Of a stretch of 64,000 bases of DNA, positions 40,393-48,757 are shown piece after piece. Every line of letters starts with the position of its first letter. Position 1 is the stretch's first letter. The notes beneath the pieces were generated by a model that worked only from the letters and a program-made list of their open reading frames with translations, had not been told where the DNA came from and did not search any database. The stretch comes from Tardiphaga robiniae (GTDB lineage Bacteria; Pseudomonadota; Alphaproteobacteria; Rhizobiales; Xanthobacteraceae). The position numbers were made by a program, and so were the translations under genes. The stretch is taken from assembly GCF_001618955.1 (NCBI RefSeq), contig NZ_LVYV01000034.1, positions 248,001-312,000 on the forward strand, given 5' to 3'.

Positions 40393-41097
40393 TCACACCG
40401 ACCGCGTCATGCCGCCGTCGACGCGGATATTCTGGCCGGTGATATAGCCTGCGCCGTCCGAGGCGAGAAAGGCGACCGTGGCCGCGATTTCCTCGCTCTT
40501 GCCGTAACGCTGCATGGGCACGCTCTGGCGACGTTCCTCGGTGGCGGGCAGGCTGTCGATCCAGCCGGGCAGTACATTGTTCATCCGCACATTGTCGACG
40601 GCGAAGCTGTCCGCGAACAGTTTGGTGTAGGCGGCGAGGCCGGCGCGGAACACGGCGGAAGTCGGAAACATCGCTGAGGGCTCGAATGCCCAAGCGGTGG
40701 AGATGTTGATGATCACACCGGACTTCTGCTTCTGCATGATCGGCGTCACCAGCCGCGTCGGTCGGATCACGTTCATCAGGTAGACATCCATGCCGGTGTG
40801 CCACTGCTCGTCGGTGATATCGAGCAGCGGCGCACGCGGGCCATGACCGGCGCTGTTTACCATTGCGTCGATCCGGCCCCATTTCTCCAGCGTGCCATCC
40901 ACCAGCCGCTTCAAATCGTCGCTTGACTGGTTGGAGCCGGTGACACCGAAGCCACCAAGTTCTTGCGCAAGCGCTTCTCCCTTGCCGGACGACGACAGGA
41001 TCGCGACCTTGAAACCATCGGCGGCAAGGCGGCGCGCTGATGCGGCGCCCATGCCGCTTCCACCGGCCGTGATGATGGAGACTTTGCTAGATGACAT
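40393..41097 (-). CDS. Short-chain dehydrogenase/reductase
   Basis: A 234-residue classical SDR. The cofactor motif is ITAGGSGMGAASARRLAADGF (TGxxxGxG type, with Ala in place of the usual Thr-Gly order), then NSAGHGPRAPLLD and the C-terminal SDGAGYITGQNIRVDGG. The usual catalytic Tyr of YxxxK is replaced: the segment reads FPTSAVFRAGLAAYTKLFAD, with Phe-Arg where Tyr-xxx-Lys is expected, so the catalytic residues may differ. The ATG at 41097 is chosen over the longer frame because that extension is not SDR-like. The substrate is unknown. Confidence 0.8.
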   Translation of the reverse strand: MSSSKVSIITAGGSGMGAASARRLAADGFKVAILSSSGKGEALAQELGGFGVTGSNQSSDDLKRLVDGTLEKWGRIDAMVNSAGHGPRAPLLDITDEQWHTGMDVYLMNVIRPTRLVTPIMQKQKSGVIINISTAWAFEPSAMFPTSAVFRAGLAAYTKLFADSFAVDNVRMNNVLPGWIDSLPATEERRQSVPMQRYGKSEEIAATVAFLASDGAGYITGQNIRVDGGMTRSV

Positions 41098-41157
41098 GAG
41101 GCGGTCTCCCTGAATGTTTTTCTGGTCTTCTTGCTCTAGCGGCAAATCGTTCGGCGT

Positions 41158-41224
41158 AGAAACGCAAACCCAGCGCATGGCTCTGTGCCTGCTTGGTACT
41201 CTCCACCGCGCCGGAGTGTCCGCC
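41158..41224 (-). pseudogene. Decayed copy of the prolyl oligopeptidase 3' end
   Basis: This stretch matches 41835-41902, the last codons of the prolyl oligopeptidase gene, at roughly 57 of 66 positions by eye with one single-base gap. It encodes the same GAV..TKQAQSHALG and FAFLRRTI segments, but in two frames because of the gap. No full-length copy is present upstream, so it is a remnant of a duplication or of a former second peptidase gene. Confidence 0.75.
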
Positions 41225-41236
41225 GGCGAAATGTCC

Positions 41237-41764
41237 TTAGCCTTTGCGCAGGAACACGTAGTCGGCCGAATAGGGCTCGCTCTGTAAAGTGCCGGCGCCG
41301 CTGCAGGTGCCGCCGAGCGTGCCGCCAACGGTGTTGATGCGCTGTACCGTGGTCACGCCGCTCAGCATGCCGCTGCCGCGATGCGAGGCGGCTTCGAGGC
41401 GGAGCCACGGAATGTCCTTGGCAGTGGTGCCTGGTGCGTTGCCGGTCACCTTACCGACCACCGCGCTGCCATCGCTGTATTCCCAGTTCGGTCCGGCATA
41501 GTGCCGCCCTACGGTCTTGCCATCGGCCATCAGCGTGGCGATCGGCTCGCGGAACGTCCATGTCAGCTTTCCTGAAGCGTCGGCCTTGCACTCATAGACC
41601 TGCGCGCCTTCAGCATGCAGCTTGGCGATCTGCCTCTCGCCGGGGGCTGCAATCGCATCCGGCACCTGCGCCAAAGCAGAGAATGCGCCCGCGACACAGA
41701 GCGAGAGCGTGACAATCGTGGTCAGGATCGGGCGTTTGAAAACATGTGGCGTATTGCAGGTCAT
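41237..41764 (-). CDS. DUF3455 secreted protein
   Basis: A 175-residue exported protein with a signal peptide (LTTIVTLSLCVAGAFSALAQ) and a DUF3455 domain (VYECKADASGKLTWTFREPIATL, GRHYAGPNWEYSDGSAVVGK, PWLRLEAASHRGSGMLSGVTTVQRINTVGG). Three cysteines occur in the mature part. The family is common in soil bacteria and has no known function. The gene follows the prolyl oligopeptidase gene on the same strand after 45 bases and is itself followed by a decayed copy of that gene's 3' end. Confidence 0.88.
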   Translation of the reverse strand: MTCNTPHVFKRPILTTIVTLSLCVAGAFSALAQVPDAIAAPGERQIAKLHAEGAQVYECKADASGKLTWTFREPIATLMADGKTVGRHYAGPNWEYSDGSAVVGKVTGNAPGTTAKDIPWLRLEAASHRGSGMLSGVTTVQRINTVGGTLGGTCSGAGTLQSEPYSADYVFLRKG

Positions 41765-41809
41765 GTGAACCCTCTCTTGCTCTGGTTGGTAGTTGCTCTG
41801 TCGTTCGTC

Positions 41810-43876
41810 TTACGCAGTCCCGATCGTCCGCCTTAAAAACGCAAAGCCCAGCGCCTGGCTCTGCGCCTGCTTGGTGTTGTCTACCGCGCCGGAATGTCCA
41901 CCCGCCACGGTCTCGTTGAACCAGACGGGATAGCCTAGTTCTTCCAGCTTCGCCGCCATCTTGCGGGCGTGGCCGGGATGGACGCGGTCGTCGGTGCGGT
42001 TGGTGGTGATGAAGATCGGCGGATAATTCTGGCCTGCAGCAGCGAGATGATAGGGCGAGTATTTCTGCAGATAGACCCACTCGTCGGGAATTTCCGGATC
42101 GCCATATTCGGCGATCCAGCTCGCGCCGGCGAGCAGCTTGGTATAGCGCGCCATGTCGAGCAGCGGCACGCTGCACCAGATGGCGCCGAACAGTTCCGGA
42201 TAGCGCGTCAGCATGTTGCCGACGAGCAGGCCGCCATTGCTGCCGCCGTGGCAGGCGAGCTTCTGCGCCGTTGTTATACCTGATGCAGCAAGATCTCGCG
42301 CTACAGTCGCGAAGTCGTCATGGGCCACATGCTTGGTGATCTTGCGCGAAGCCAGATGCCACGCCGGGCCGAACTCACCACCACCGCGGATATTGGCGAT
42401 GGCGTAGAGATGACCTTGTTCGAGCCACAGCTTGCCGGCGATGCCCATATAGGCGGGCGTCAGCGATATCTCGAAGCCGCCATAGCCATAGAGAATCGTC
42501 GGCCGGGGCGGGGCGCCGGCCGAGAGATTCTTGCCGATCAGGAAGTAGGGGATCCTGGTGCCGTCCGTCGCCACCGCATGGCGCTGCTGCACCTCGATGC
42601 CCTCGGGATCGAAATTGGGCGGCGAGCTCTTCAGCGGCTCGGGTGCGCCCTGGCCTGTCCACAGTGCCGTCGTGGTCGGCCTGTCGAAGCCCGTGACGGT
42701 GAACAGCATGTCGGTGCCGAGATCGGGATCGTCCTCGCCGCCGAAATTCTGCGCCGAGATCGTGGCGTTATCGGGCAGTCCCGGAAGTGTCGTCTCGCGC
42801 CAGCCAGCCTCGCTTCGCTGCAGCAATGCGAGACGGCCGCGGACGTTGTCGAGGATTTCGAGCATGATGCCGTGCCGGGTCTCCGCCCATGACTGCAGCG
42901 CGCGGGTCGGTGACGGCATGAAGACGATCTCGAAATCGCGTGCGCCAGACAGGAAGCGATCGAGGTCGATGACGGCGAGTGCGCCGGTCGGGATCGTCTG
43001 GTCGCCGACGGTCCAGTCCTGCTTCGGGCTGACCAGAAGATCATTGGCTTCGGCCGAGACCGAGATCTCCTCCGGCAGTTCGAGGCGCAGGCGCTTTCCA
43101 GCATGCGGGCCATGCTTGCGTTCGACGAATATATGCGAGCGCGTGAAATCCAGCGCGCGCCAGTACATCACGCCTTCATGGCTCGGTCGGCGGTTGACGC
43201 CGAACCAGGCGGCCACGTCCTGCTTCTCGACCTCGAAGACGGTTTCAGCCGCAGCTAATGGCATGCCGCGCGTCCATTTGCGTACGGTGCGGGTATAGCC
43301 GGCCTCCGTGCTATCCTCGGGCGTCTGCGCGCTGCCGAGGAGCAGCGTGTCTTGATCGACCCAGCTCACCTGCGTCTTGGCCTTTGGGATGATGAAGCCG
43401 TCGGCAACGAAGCTCTTGCTGGGAATATCGAACTCGCGGACTTCGATCGCGTCGGTGCCGTTGAATGACAGGCTGATCAGCGCGCGGGTCTTGTCCGGGG
43501 AACGCGCAGCACCTGCAAAGGCCCAGGAGATGCCTTCCGCTTTGTTCAGCGCATCGATGTCCAGCAGCACGTCCCATTCAGGCGTGTCGGTCTTGTAGCT
43601 CTCCAGCGTCGTGCGGCGCCAAAGCCCGCGCGGATGAGCGGCGTCTTTCCAGAAATTATAGAGATAGTCGCCAGACTTTCCGACGAAGGGAATGCGATCG
43701 TCGGCGTCGAGGATCTTCATGACTGCGTCGAAGTCGCGCTTGTAGCTATCGTCGCAGAGAAAGCCATCGGTGCGCGCATTCTGTGCCTCGACCCAGGCCA
43801 CGGCCTTGTCGCCCTCGATCTCTTCGAGCCAGAGCAGGGGATCATTATGGCCGTCGGCGGGATTTGGCGCAGTCAT
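41810..43876 (-). CDS. Prolyl oligopeptidase (S9A family)
   Basis: A 688-residue serine peptidase that cleaves short peptides after proline. It has the beta-propeller N-terminal part (PLLWLEEIEGDKAVAWVEAQNART) and a C-terminal alpha/beta-hydrolase domain. The catalytic serine is in ACHGGSNGGLLVGNML, the aspartate in NRTDDRVHPGHA and the histidine in AGGHSGAVDNTKQ. No signal peptide is seen, so a cytoplasmic location is likely. It is upstream of DUF3455 on the same strand. Confidence 0.92.
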   Translation of the reverse strand: MTAPNPADGHNDPLLWLEEIEGDKAVAWVEAQNARTDGFLCDDSYKRDFDAVMKILDADDRIPFVGKSGDYLYNFWKDAAHPRGLWRRTTLESYKTDTPEWDVLLDIDALNKAEGISWAFAGAARSPDKTRALISLSFNGTDAIEVREFDIPSKSFVADGFIIPKAKTQVSWVDQDTLLLGSAQTPEDSTEAGYTRTVRKWTRGMPLAAAETVFEVEKQDVAAWFGVNRRPSHEGVMYWRALDFTRSHIFVERKHGPHAGKRLRLELPEEISVSAEANDLLVSPKQDWTVGDQTIPTGALAVIDLDRFLSGARDFEIVFMPSPTRALQSWAETRHGIMLEILDNVRGRLALLQRSEAGWRETTLPGLPDNATISAQNFGGEDDPDLGTDMLFTVTGFDRPTTTALWTGQGAPEPLKSSPPNFDPEGIEVQQRHAVATDGTRIPYFLIGKNLSAGAPPRPTILYGYGGFEISLTPAYMGIAGKLWLEQGHLYAIANIRGGGEFGPAWHLASRKITKHVAHDDFATVARDLAASGITTAQKLACHGGSNGGLLVGNMLTRYPELFGAIWCSVPLLDMARYTKLLAGASWIAEYGDPEIPDEWVYLQKYSPYHLAAAGQNYPPIFITTNRTDDRVHPGHARKMAAKLEELGYPVWFNETVAGGHSGAVDNTKQAQSQALGFAFLRRTIGTA

Positions 43877-43908
43877 GGGTCACCTCGAAAACGGAACGTC
43901 TCAAAAAG

Positions 43909-43941
43909 AAAGTCCGGGGTGCCTGAGGCAACCCGGACTTT
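43909..43941 (-). terminator. Intrinsic terminator downstream of icd
   Basis: AAAGTCCGG (43909-43917) pairs with CCGGACTTT (43933-43941), with a smaller inner stem. Read on the minus strand the hairpin is followed by CTTTTT, so it should end the icd transcript, about 30 bases after the icd stop and before the peptidase gene. Confidence 0.85.
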
Positions 43942-43970
43942 CGGATGGTGCAGTCAGGAGAGGGCGGAAA

Positions 43971-45185
43971 TCAGGCCGCCAGTTCCTTGGTCAGATTTTC
44001 CGCGACCTTGTCGAGGAAGCCTGTGGTCGAGAGCCAGCGCTGATCGGCGCCGACCAGCAGCGCCAGATCCTTGGTCATGTAGCCGGCTTCGACAGTGTCG
44101 ACGCAGACCTTTTCGAGGGTCTTGGCGAACTTCGCCAGTTCGGCATTGTTGTCGAGCTTGGCGCGGTGGGCGAGGCCCTGGGTCCAGGCGAAGATCGACG
44201 CGATCGAGTTGGTCGATGTTTCCTTGCCCTTCTGGTGCTCGCGGTAGTGACGGGTCACGGTGCCGTGGGCGGCTTCGGCTTCCACCACCGAACCGTCCGG
44301 CGTCAGCAGCACCGAGGTCATCAGGCCGAGCGAGCCGTAGCCCTGGGCCACGGTGTCGGACTGCACGTCGCCGTCGTAGTTCTTACAGGCCCAGACATAG
44401 CCACCGGACCACTTCATGGCGGCAGCCACCATGTCGTCGATCAGGCGATGCTCATAGGTGATCTTCGCGGCTTCGAACTTGGTCTTGAATTCAGCGTCGA
44501 AGATTTCCTGGAAGATGTCCTTGAAGCGACCGTCATAGACCTTGAGGATGGTGTTCTTGGTCGACAGATAGACCGGAACGCCGCGCGACAGGCCGTAGTT
44601 CAGCGACGCGCGAGCGAAGTCGCGGATCGAGTCGTCGAGGTTGTACATGGCCAGCGCGACGCCGGCGCCGGGGGATTGGAACACTTCGCGCTCGATCACG
44701 GCGCCGTCTTCGCCGACGAACTTCATCGTCAGGGTGCCCTTGCCGGGGAACTTGAAGTCGGTGGCGCGGTACTGATCGCCGAAAGCGTGACGGCCGATGA
44801 TGATCGGCTTGGTCCAGCCGGGGACCAGACGCGGCACATTGCTGCAGATGATCGGTTCGCGGAAGATCACGCCGCCGAGGATATTGCGGATGGTGCCGTT
44901 CGGCGACTTCCACATCTGCTTGAGGCCGAATTCCTTCACGCGCGCTTCATCAGGAGTGATGGTGGCGCACTTCACGCCGACGCCGTATTTCTTGATCGCG
45001 TGGGCGGCGTCGATGGTGACCTGATCGTCGGTCTTGTCGCGGTATTCCATCCCGAGGTCGAAATACATCAGGTTGACGTCAAGGAAGGGGTTGATCAGCT
45101 TGTCCTTGATGTACTGCCAGATGATCCGGGTCATCTCGTCGCCGTCGAGTTCGACGACGGGGTTGGCTACCTTGATTTTTGCCAT
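43971..45185 (-). CDS. icd: NADP-dependent isocitrate dehydrogenase
   Basis: A 404-residue homodimeric (eukaryote-like) isocitrate dehydrogenase that oxidises isocitrate to 2-oxoglutarate in the TCA cycle. Conserved segments are [35 protein letters not shown], the isocitrate site [15 protein letters not shown] and the metal/cofactor region [22 protein letters not shown] with HGTVTRHYR. The length fits this class and not the E. coli type. A terminator follows its stop. It stands alone, with a truncated carbamoyltransferase gene upstream on the same strand. Confidence 0.97.
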   Translation of the reverse strand: MAKIKVANPVVELDGDEMTRIIWQYIKDKLINPFLDVNLMYFDLGMEYRDKTDDQVTIDAAHAIKKYGVGVKCATITPDEARVKEFGLKQMWKSPNGTIRNILGGVIFREPIICSNVPRLVPGWTKPIIIGRHAFGDQYRATDFKFPGKGTLTMKFVGEDGAVIEREVFQSPGAGVALAMYNLDDSIRDFARASLNYGLSRGVPVYLSTKNTILKVYDGRFKDIFQEIFDAEFKTKFEAAKITYEHRLIDDMVAAAMKWSGGYVWACKNYDGDVQSDTVAQGYGSLGLMTSVLLTPDGSVVEAEAAHGTVTRHYREHQKGKETSTNSIASIFAWTQGLAHRAKLDNNAELAKFAKTLEKVCVDTVEAGYMTKDLALLVGADQRWLSTTGFLDKVAENLTKELAA

Positions 45186-45250
45186 GGTGTATCGGGCCTT
45201 TAGCGCGTTGCGGGAGGGATGATTTGTAGGGGGGCTATAGCACCGCGCCT

Positions 45251-45270
45251 GCCCCGGCGAAAGCCGGGGC
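45251..45270. repeat. GC hairpin upstream of icd
   Basis: GCCCCGGC-GAAA-GCCGGGGC is a perfect 8-bp stem with a GAAA tetraloop. There is no T run on either side, so it is listed as a palindromic repeat and not as a terminator. Confidence 0.6.
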
Positions 45271-45439
45271 GTTATGCAGTTTCAGCCCAATTTTCAGCCC
45301 AAAACGCAGGCTGTTTTTGCTCAAAATGCAGCCTGCGCCGCGGTGCCCGCCACCACGTACCAGGTCACCGGCAGGCTGCCGTGCCGTTACGTCGCGTCGC
45401 GCCGGTACAGGCCGCTTCACCGCGCCATCGACCGGCGCC

Positions 45440-45976
45440 TCATTGACGCGGCGAATCCCCGGGGTGGCTGCGATGCCGCCGTCGAGCCGGGCCTGAAAAT
45501 CGCGACCGAGATAGACAGTCCCGAGCTCGCGAGGTGGGCAGCGCATGCGCTTCGTGGTGGTTGTAAAAATGGACCGCAGCGTCGTCGCGGAAACCGCCGT
45601 CGCGCAACCACGCCGCGGCATCGAAGACGTCCTCCGCCCGCGGCGCGCGGTAGCGATGCTGCTCGGCGCCGAGCAGCAGGCGGTCCTTGCCGACCCGGCT
45701 GCGATACTGCTCGCGCAGCCAGCGGAGGCCGCCGAGGCGGGGGAAGTAGGCCTTGGGAAACATCGCGCGGCTAGTGGCGACGACGTCGACATCGCGCCGG
45801 GTGGCGCCGGCGATCGACAGCACTTCGTCGATGGCCGCATCGGGGTGAGTGCTGCCATCGCTCTTGCGCCGGGTCAGTCGCTCCAGTGCGATGGCCGCCT
45901 TCAGATCGTAATCTTCGAAAACGGCGGCGGCGGCGTCATGGACGCCGGAGTGAACGCTGAGGATGAGCTGGGGCAT
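45440..45976 (-). pseudogene. Truncated carbamoyltransferase (NodU/CmcH family)
   Basis: The frame starting at 45976 (PQLILSVHSGVHDAAAAVFEDY) encodes about 148 residues of a carbamoyltransferase N-terminal domain, including TRRKSDGSTHPDAAIDEVL, the conserved RLGGLRWLREQY region and the metal-site segment FYNHHEAHALP. After about 45533 the homology ends; the frame continues into unrelated Arg-rich sequence and stops. Intact members have more than 550 residues, and the nucleotide-binding and YrdC-like parts are absent. No frame in 45240-45530 restores the family sequence, so deletion and not only a frameshift is likely. Confidence 0.75.
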
Positions 45977-46235
45977 GAAGGCTGCAAGGTCATTCACGGG
46001 GGCGGCACATGACCCACCCCCTGTGACGACCGGCAAATCACGAGCGCTTGGCCGGGAACCCGCCTTCATCCGGATTGTCAGGCGGCAGGCAGGCCACGTC
46101 TGGCATCCGCCGGCAATTCGTCGTAGGGCTGCATCGTGAATCGCCCCGGAGAGCGGGTTATTCGCATCCAGATGCCCGGCTAAGTCCCTTGTATCGCTCA
46201 CCAATGTGCGATCGCCGAGGGGCCCGGATGAGGTG

Positions 46236-46298
46236 TTGAATCAAAACCTTCACGGGTTGATTCAAGATCTTCAGAGATTGAATCAGAAAGTGAAGTGC
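46236..46298 (+). repeat. Three tandem 21-bp repeats with GANTC sites
   Basis: Units 46236-46256, 46257-46277 and 46278-46298 each begin TTGA(A/T)TCA and end directly at the ATG at 46299. GANTC, the CcrM methylation site, occurs at 46238, 46259 and 46280, exactly 21 bases apart. If translated from an upstream start (GTG 46206 or 46233), the repeats encode three heptads with Leu or Val at a/d positions, that is a short coiled coil. Confidence 0.75.
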
Positions 46299-47510
46299 AT
46301 GTCCGGTTCAGGCACCGACTCTACCAAGGCGCATACCGACCTGGTCGGCCCCGTTGTCATCCTCGTCGAACCGCAGCTCGGCGAGAATATCGGCATGTGC
46401 GCGCGGGCCATGGGCAATTTCGGCCTGACCCGGCTGCGCATCGTCAATCCCCGTGATGGCTGGCCGAACGTCCATGCCCGCCGGGCTGCCTCCGGCGCCG
46501 ACCACATCCTCGACAAGGTCGAGCTGTTCGACACCGTCGAGCAGGCGGTGGCCGATTGCACATTGCTGTTCGCGACCACCGCCCGGGCGCACGACCAGGC
46601 CAAGCCGGTGGTTGCGCCCGAGGCCGCGGCCGCCGAGACCATCGCCCATGTCGCCGGAGGGGCCACCGCCGGCATCCTGTTCGGGCGCGAGCGCTACGGG
46701 CTCCAGAACGAGGAGGTCGCGCTCGCCAACCGGATCATCACCTTCCCGGTCAATCCTGCTTTTGCCTCGCTGAACCTCGCCCAGGCGGTGCTCCTTTGCG
46801 GCTACGAATGGTTCAAGCAGGCGACCTCGAACGCGCTGCCTTACGCCATGCCGGAGCGGTCGGAGCCGGCCGCGCAGCACCAGATGGCCGCGTTTTTCGA
46901 CAACCTCGTCGGCGAGCTCGACAAGGTCGAGTTCCTGCGCCCGCCCGAGAAGCGCGACACCATGCTGGTCAATCTGCGCAACATCTTCACGCGGATGGAG
47001 CCGACCAAGCAGGACATGCACACCTTGCACGGGGTGGTGATGGCCATCGCGGAGGGCCGCAAGGGACCCGCCAAAGGCGGTGTGCTGGACGGCGAACAGG
47101 CGACCCGGCTGCGCGCCCTTTTGGCTGAACATGGGCAGGGCGCTCAGGCGCATGAGAGCGGCACGGTGCGGGGTCTCGCGCGCATGCTCCGCCGCAACCC
47201 CACCGACGCCGAGCGCCTCTTGTGGGATCAGCTCCGCGCCGACCGCCGCTTCGCCGGCCAGTTCAAGCGCCAGACCCCGGTCGGCCGCCACATCCCGGAT
47301 TTCGTCTCCTTCCCGGAGCGGATCGCCATCGAGCTGGTCAATCCCGGCGAGACCGAGGTGATCGTCAGCGACCGCGCCGCCCGGCAGACCTGGCTCGAAG
47401 AACGCGGTTATCGGGTGATTGCGATGCGGGCGGATGACGTGACCAGCGATATCGCGACGGAGCTGGATCGGCTGGAGGCATTGCTGGCGAGCGGGATGCC
47501 GGGGCATTAG
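46299..47510 (+). CDS. trmJ: TrmJ-type tRNA methyltransferase fused to DUF559 domain
   Basis: A 403-residue protein from the ATG at 46299. Residues about 15-260 form a SpoU/TrmD-fold (SPOUT) methyltransferase of the TrmJ type, which 2'-O-methylates position 32 of tRNAs; the AdoMet-knot segments PQLGENIGMCARAMGNFG, GILFGRERYGLQNEE and FPVNPAFASLNLAQAVLL are present. Residues about 290-395 resemble DUF559, a Vsr-like endonuclease fold (RMLRRNPTDAERLLWDQLR, FAGQFKRQTPVGRHIPDFV, TWLEERGYRVIAM). The usual EVDGxxH motif is changed to ELVNPGE, so nuclease activity is doubtful. A longer start at GTG 46206 would add 31 residues with heptad repeats. Confidence 0.85.
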   Translation: MSGSGTDSTKAHTDLVGPVVILVEPQLGENIGMCARAMGNFGLTRLRIVNPRDGWPNVHARRAASGADHILDKVELFDTVEQAVADCTLLFATTARAHDQAKPVVAPEAAAAETIAHVAGGATAGILFGRERYGLQNEEVALANRIITFPVNPAFASLNLAQAVLLCGYEWFKQATSNALPYAMPERSEPAAQHQMAAFFDNLVGELDKVEFLRPPEKRDTMLVNLRNIFTRMEPTKQDMHTLHGVVMAIAEGRKGPAKGGVLDGEQATRLRALLAEHGQGAQAHESGTVRGLARMLRRNPTDAERLLWDQLRADRRFAGQFKRQTPVGRHIPDFVSFPERIAIELVNPGETEVIVSDRAARQTWLEERGYRVIAMRADDVTSDIATELDRLEALLASGMPGH

Positions 47511-47516
47511 TTTTCT

Positions 47517-47602
47517 GTAGCCCGCATGAGCGCAGCGACATGCGGGGCCGGCGTTTCAACGCACTCGACATTCCCGCATATCGCTGCGCTCATGCGGGCT
47601 AC
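47517..47602. repeat. Long REP-like inverted repeat, copy 1
   Basis: The left arm starts GTAGCCCGCATGAGCGCAGC at 47517 and the right arm ends with GCTGCGCTCATGCGGGCTAC at 47602; the arms are near-perfect complements of about 30 bases around a 25-base centre. The same element recurs at 49519-49596. Confidence 0.88.
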
Positions 47603-47652
47603 AATGGCGACCAGCCGCGATCAACCCGGCGGTCACAATAAGGGACGCACCC

Positions 47653-48474
47653 ATGACCATCTCCACCGCCGAGAAGCGCGCAAACTTCCGCAAGCTCCAC
47701 GAGTCCGGCTGCTTCGTGCTGCCCAATCCCTGGGATGTCGGCAGCGCCCGCTATCTCGCGCATCTCGGCTTCAAGGCGCTGGCCTCGACGTCAGCCGGCT
47801 ATGCCTGGTCCACCGGCCGTCCCGATAACAAGGTCACCGCGGATGACGTCATCGAGCATCTCGCGCTGCTTTCCGCCGCCACCGATCTGCCTGTCAACGC
47901 CGATTTCGAAGCCGGCTTCGCCGATGACCCGGCCGGCGTCGCCGCCAATGTCGCCCGCGCGGTGAAGAGCGGCATCGCCGGCCTCTCCATCGAGAACTCC
48001 ACCGGCAAACCGGACAAGCCGCTCTATGACGACACGCTCGCCGTCGAGCGCATCAAGGCCGCCCGCGCCGCCATCGACAGCGTCGATCCCGCTGTGATGC
48101 TGGTCGCGCGCTGCGAAGGCTTTCTGCATGGCGAGCGCGACCTGACGAAAACCACCGCGCGTCTCATAGCCTTTGCGGAGGCCGGCGCCGATTGCCTCTA
48201 CGCGCCGGGCGTCGCCTCGGACGAGGAGATCACCACGCTGGTGAAGGCGATCGGCGGCAAGCCGCTCAACGTCCTCACGGTGCAGCCGACCATGACCGTG
48301 CAGCATCTCGCAAGCCTCGGCGTCCGCCGCATCAGCGTCGGCGGTGCGCTGGCGCGCGTGGCCTGGGCGGGCTTCATGCAGGCCTCGCAGGAGATTGCCG
48401 GGAAGGGGACGTTCACGGCGTTTGCGCAGGGCGCGAAGGGCGGGGAGCTGAATAAGCTGTTCGCGGAGAAGTAA
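47653..48474 (+). CDS. PEP mutase / isocitrate lyase family enzyme
   Basis: A 273-residue TIM-barrel enzyme of the phosphoenolpyruvate mutase/isocitrate lyase superfamily. Segments include FVLPNPWDVGSARYLAHLGFKALAST, the metal-binding VNADFEAGFADDPAGVAANV, VMLVARCEGFLHGERDL and GADCLYAPGVASDEEI. The usual KKCGH lyase loop is not seen, so it is not isocitrate or methylisocitrate lyase; oxaloacetate decarboxylase or a C-C lyase on a related 2-oxo acid is more likely. Its substrate is unknown. REP elements stand on both sides of the gene neighbourhood. Confidence 0.82.
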   Translation: MTISTAEKRANFRKLHESGCFVLPNPWDVGSARYLAHLGFKALASTSAGYAWSTGRPDNKVTADDVIEHLALLSAATDLPVNADFEAGFADDPAGVAANVARAVKSGIAGLSIENSTGKPDKPLYDDTLAVERIKAARAAIDSVDPAVMLVARCEGFLHGERDLTKTTARLIAFAEAGADCLYAPGVASDEEITTLVKAIGGKPLNVLTVQPTMTVQHLASLGVRRISVGGALARVAWAGFMQASQEIAGKGTFTAFAQGAKGGELNKLFAEK

Positions 48475-48483
48475 TAAAACTTG

Positions 48484-48580
48484 TCATTCCCCGACACACC
48501 AATTGGTGTGTCTGAGGGCGTGGGCGCTCTTCGCGCACGCGAACCTCGGCCACTCCAATTGGAGTGGCTGGGAATCTCGA
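48484..48580. repeat. Double palindrome element with CCAATTGG cores
   Basis: Two perfect 20-bp palindromes, GACACACCAATTGGTGTGTC (48493-48512) and GCCACTCCAATTGGAGTGGC (48549-48568), are enclosed by GTCATTCCC on the left and GGGAATCTCGA on the right. Their outer arms differ but each is self-complementary, as expected of a structured REP/BIME element. Confidence 0.75.
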
Positions 48581-48757
48581 CGTGTTCAGCCATGTCATTC
48601 ACCGAGACGGTGCTGGTCAACTGCTCGGCGTGGAAGGCAGTGATCGAAGCGGACTTCGGCGACGCGTCATGACTTGGCACCCGGCGCTCATCATGATAAG
48701 AACATATCAAGAACAATAGTTGTCCGATTGTCTTCATCCCAGAACTGGGATATTGCC

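Noticed and set aside
43770-45203. Plus-strand open frame of 477 codons opposite icd
   Set aside because: Antisense shadow of a strongly conserved gene and of its terminator region.
45251-45270. GC hairpin as terminator
   Set aside because: No T run follows on either strand.
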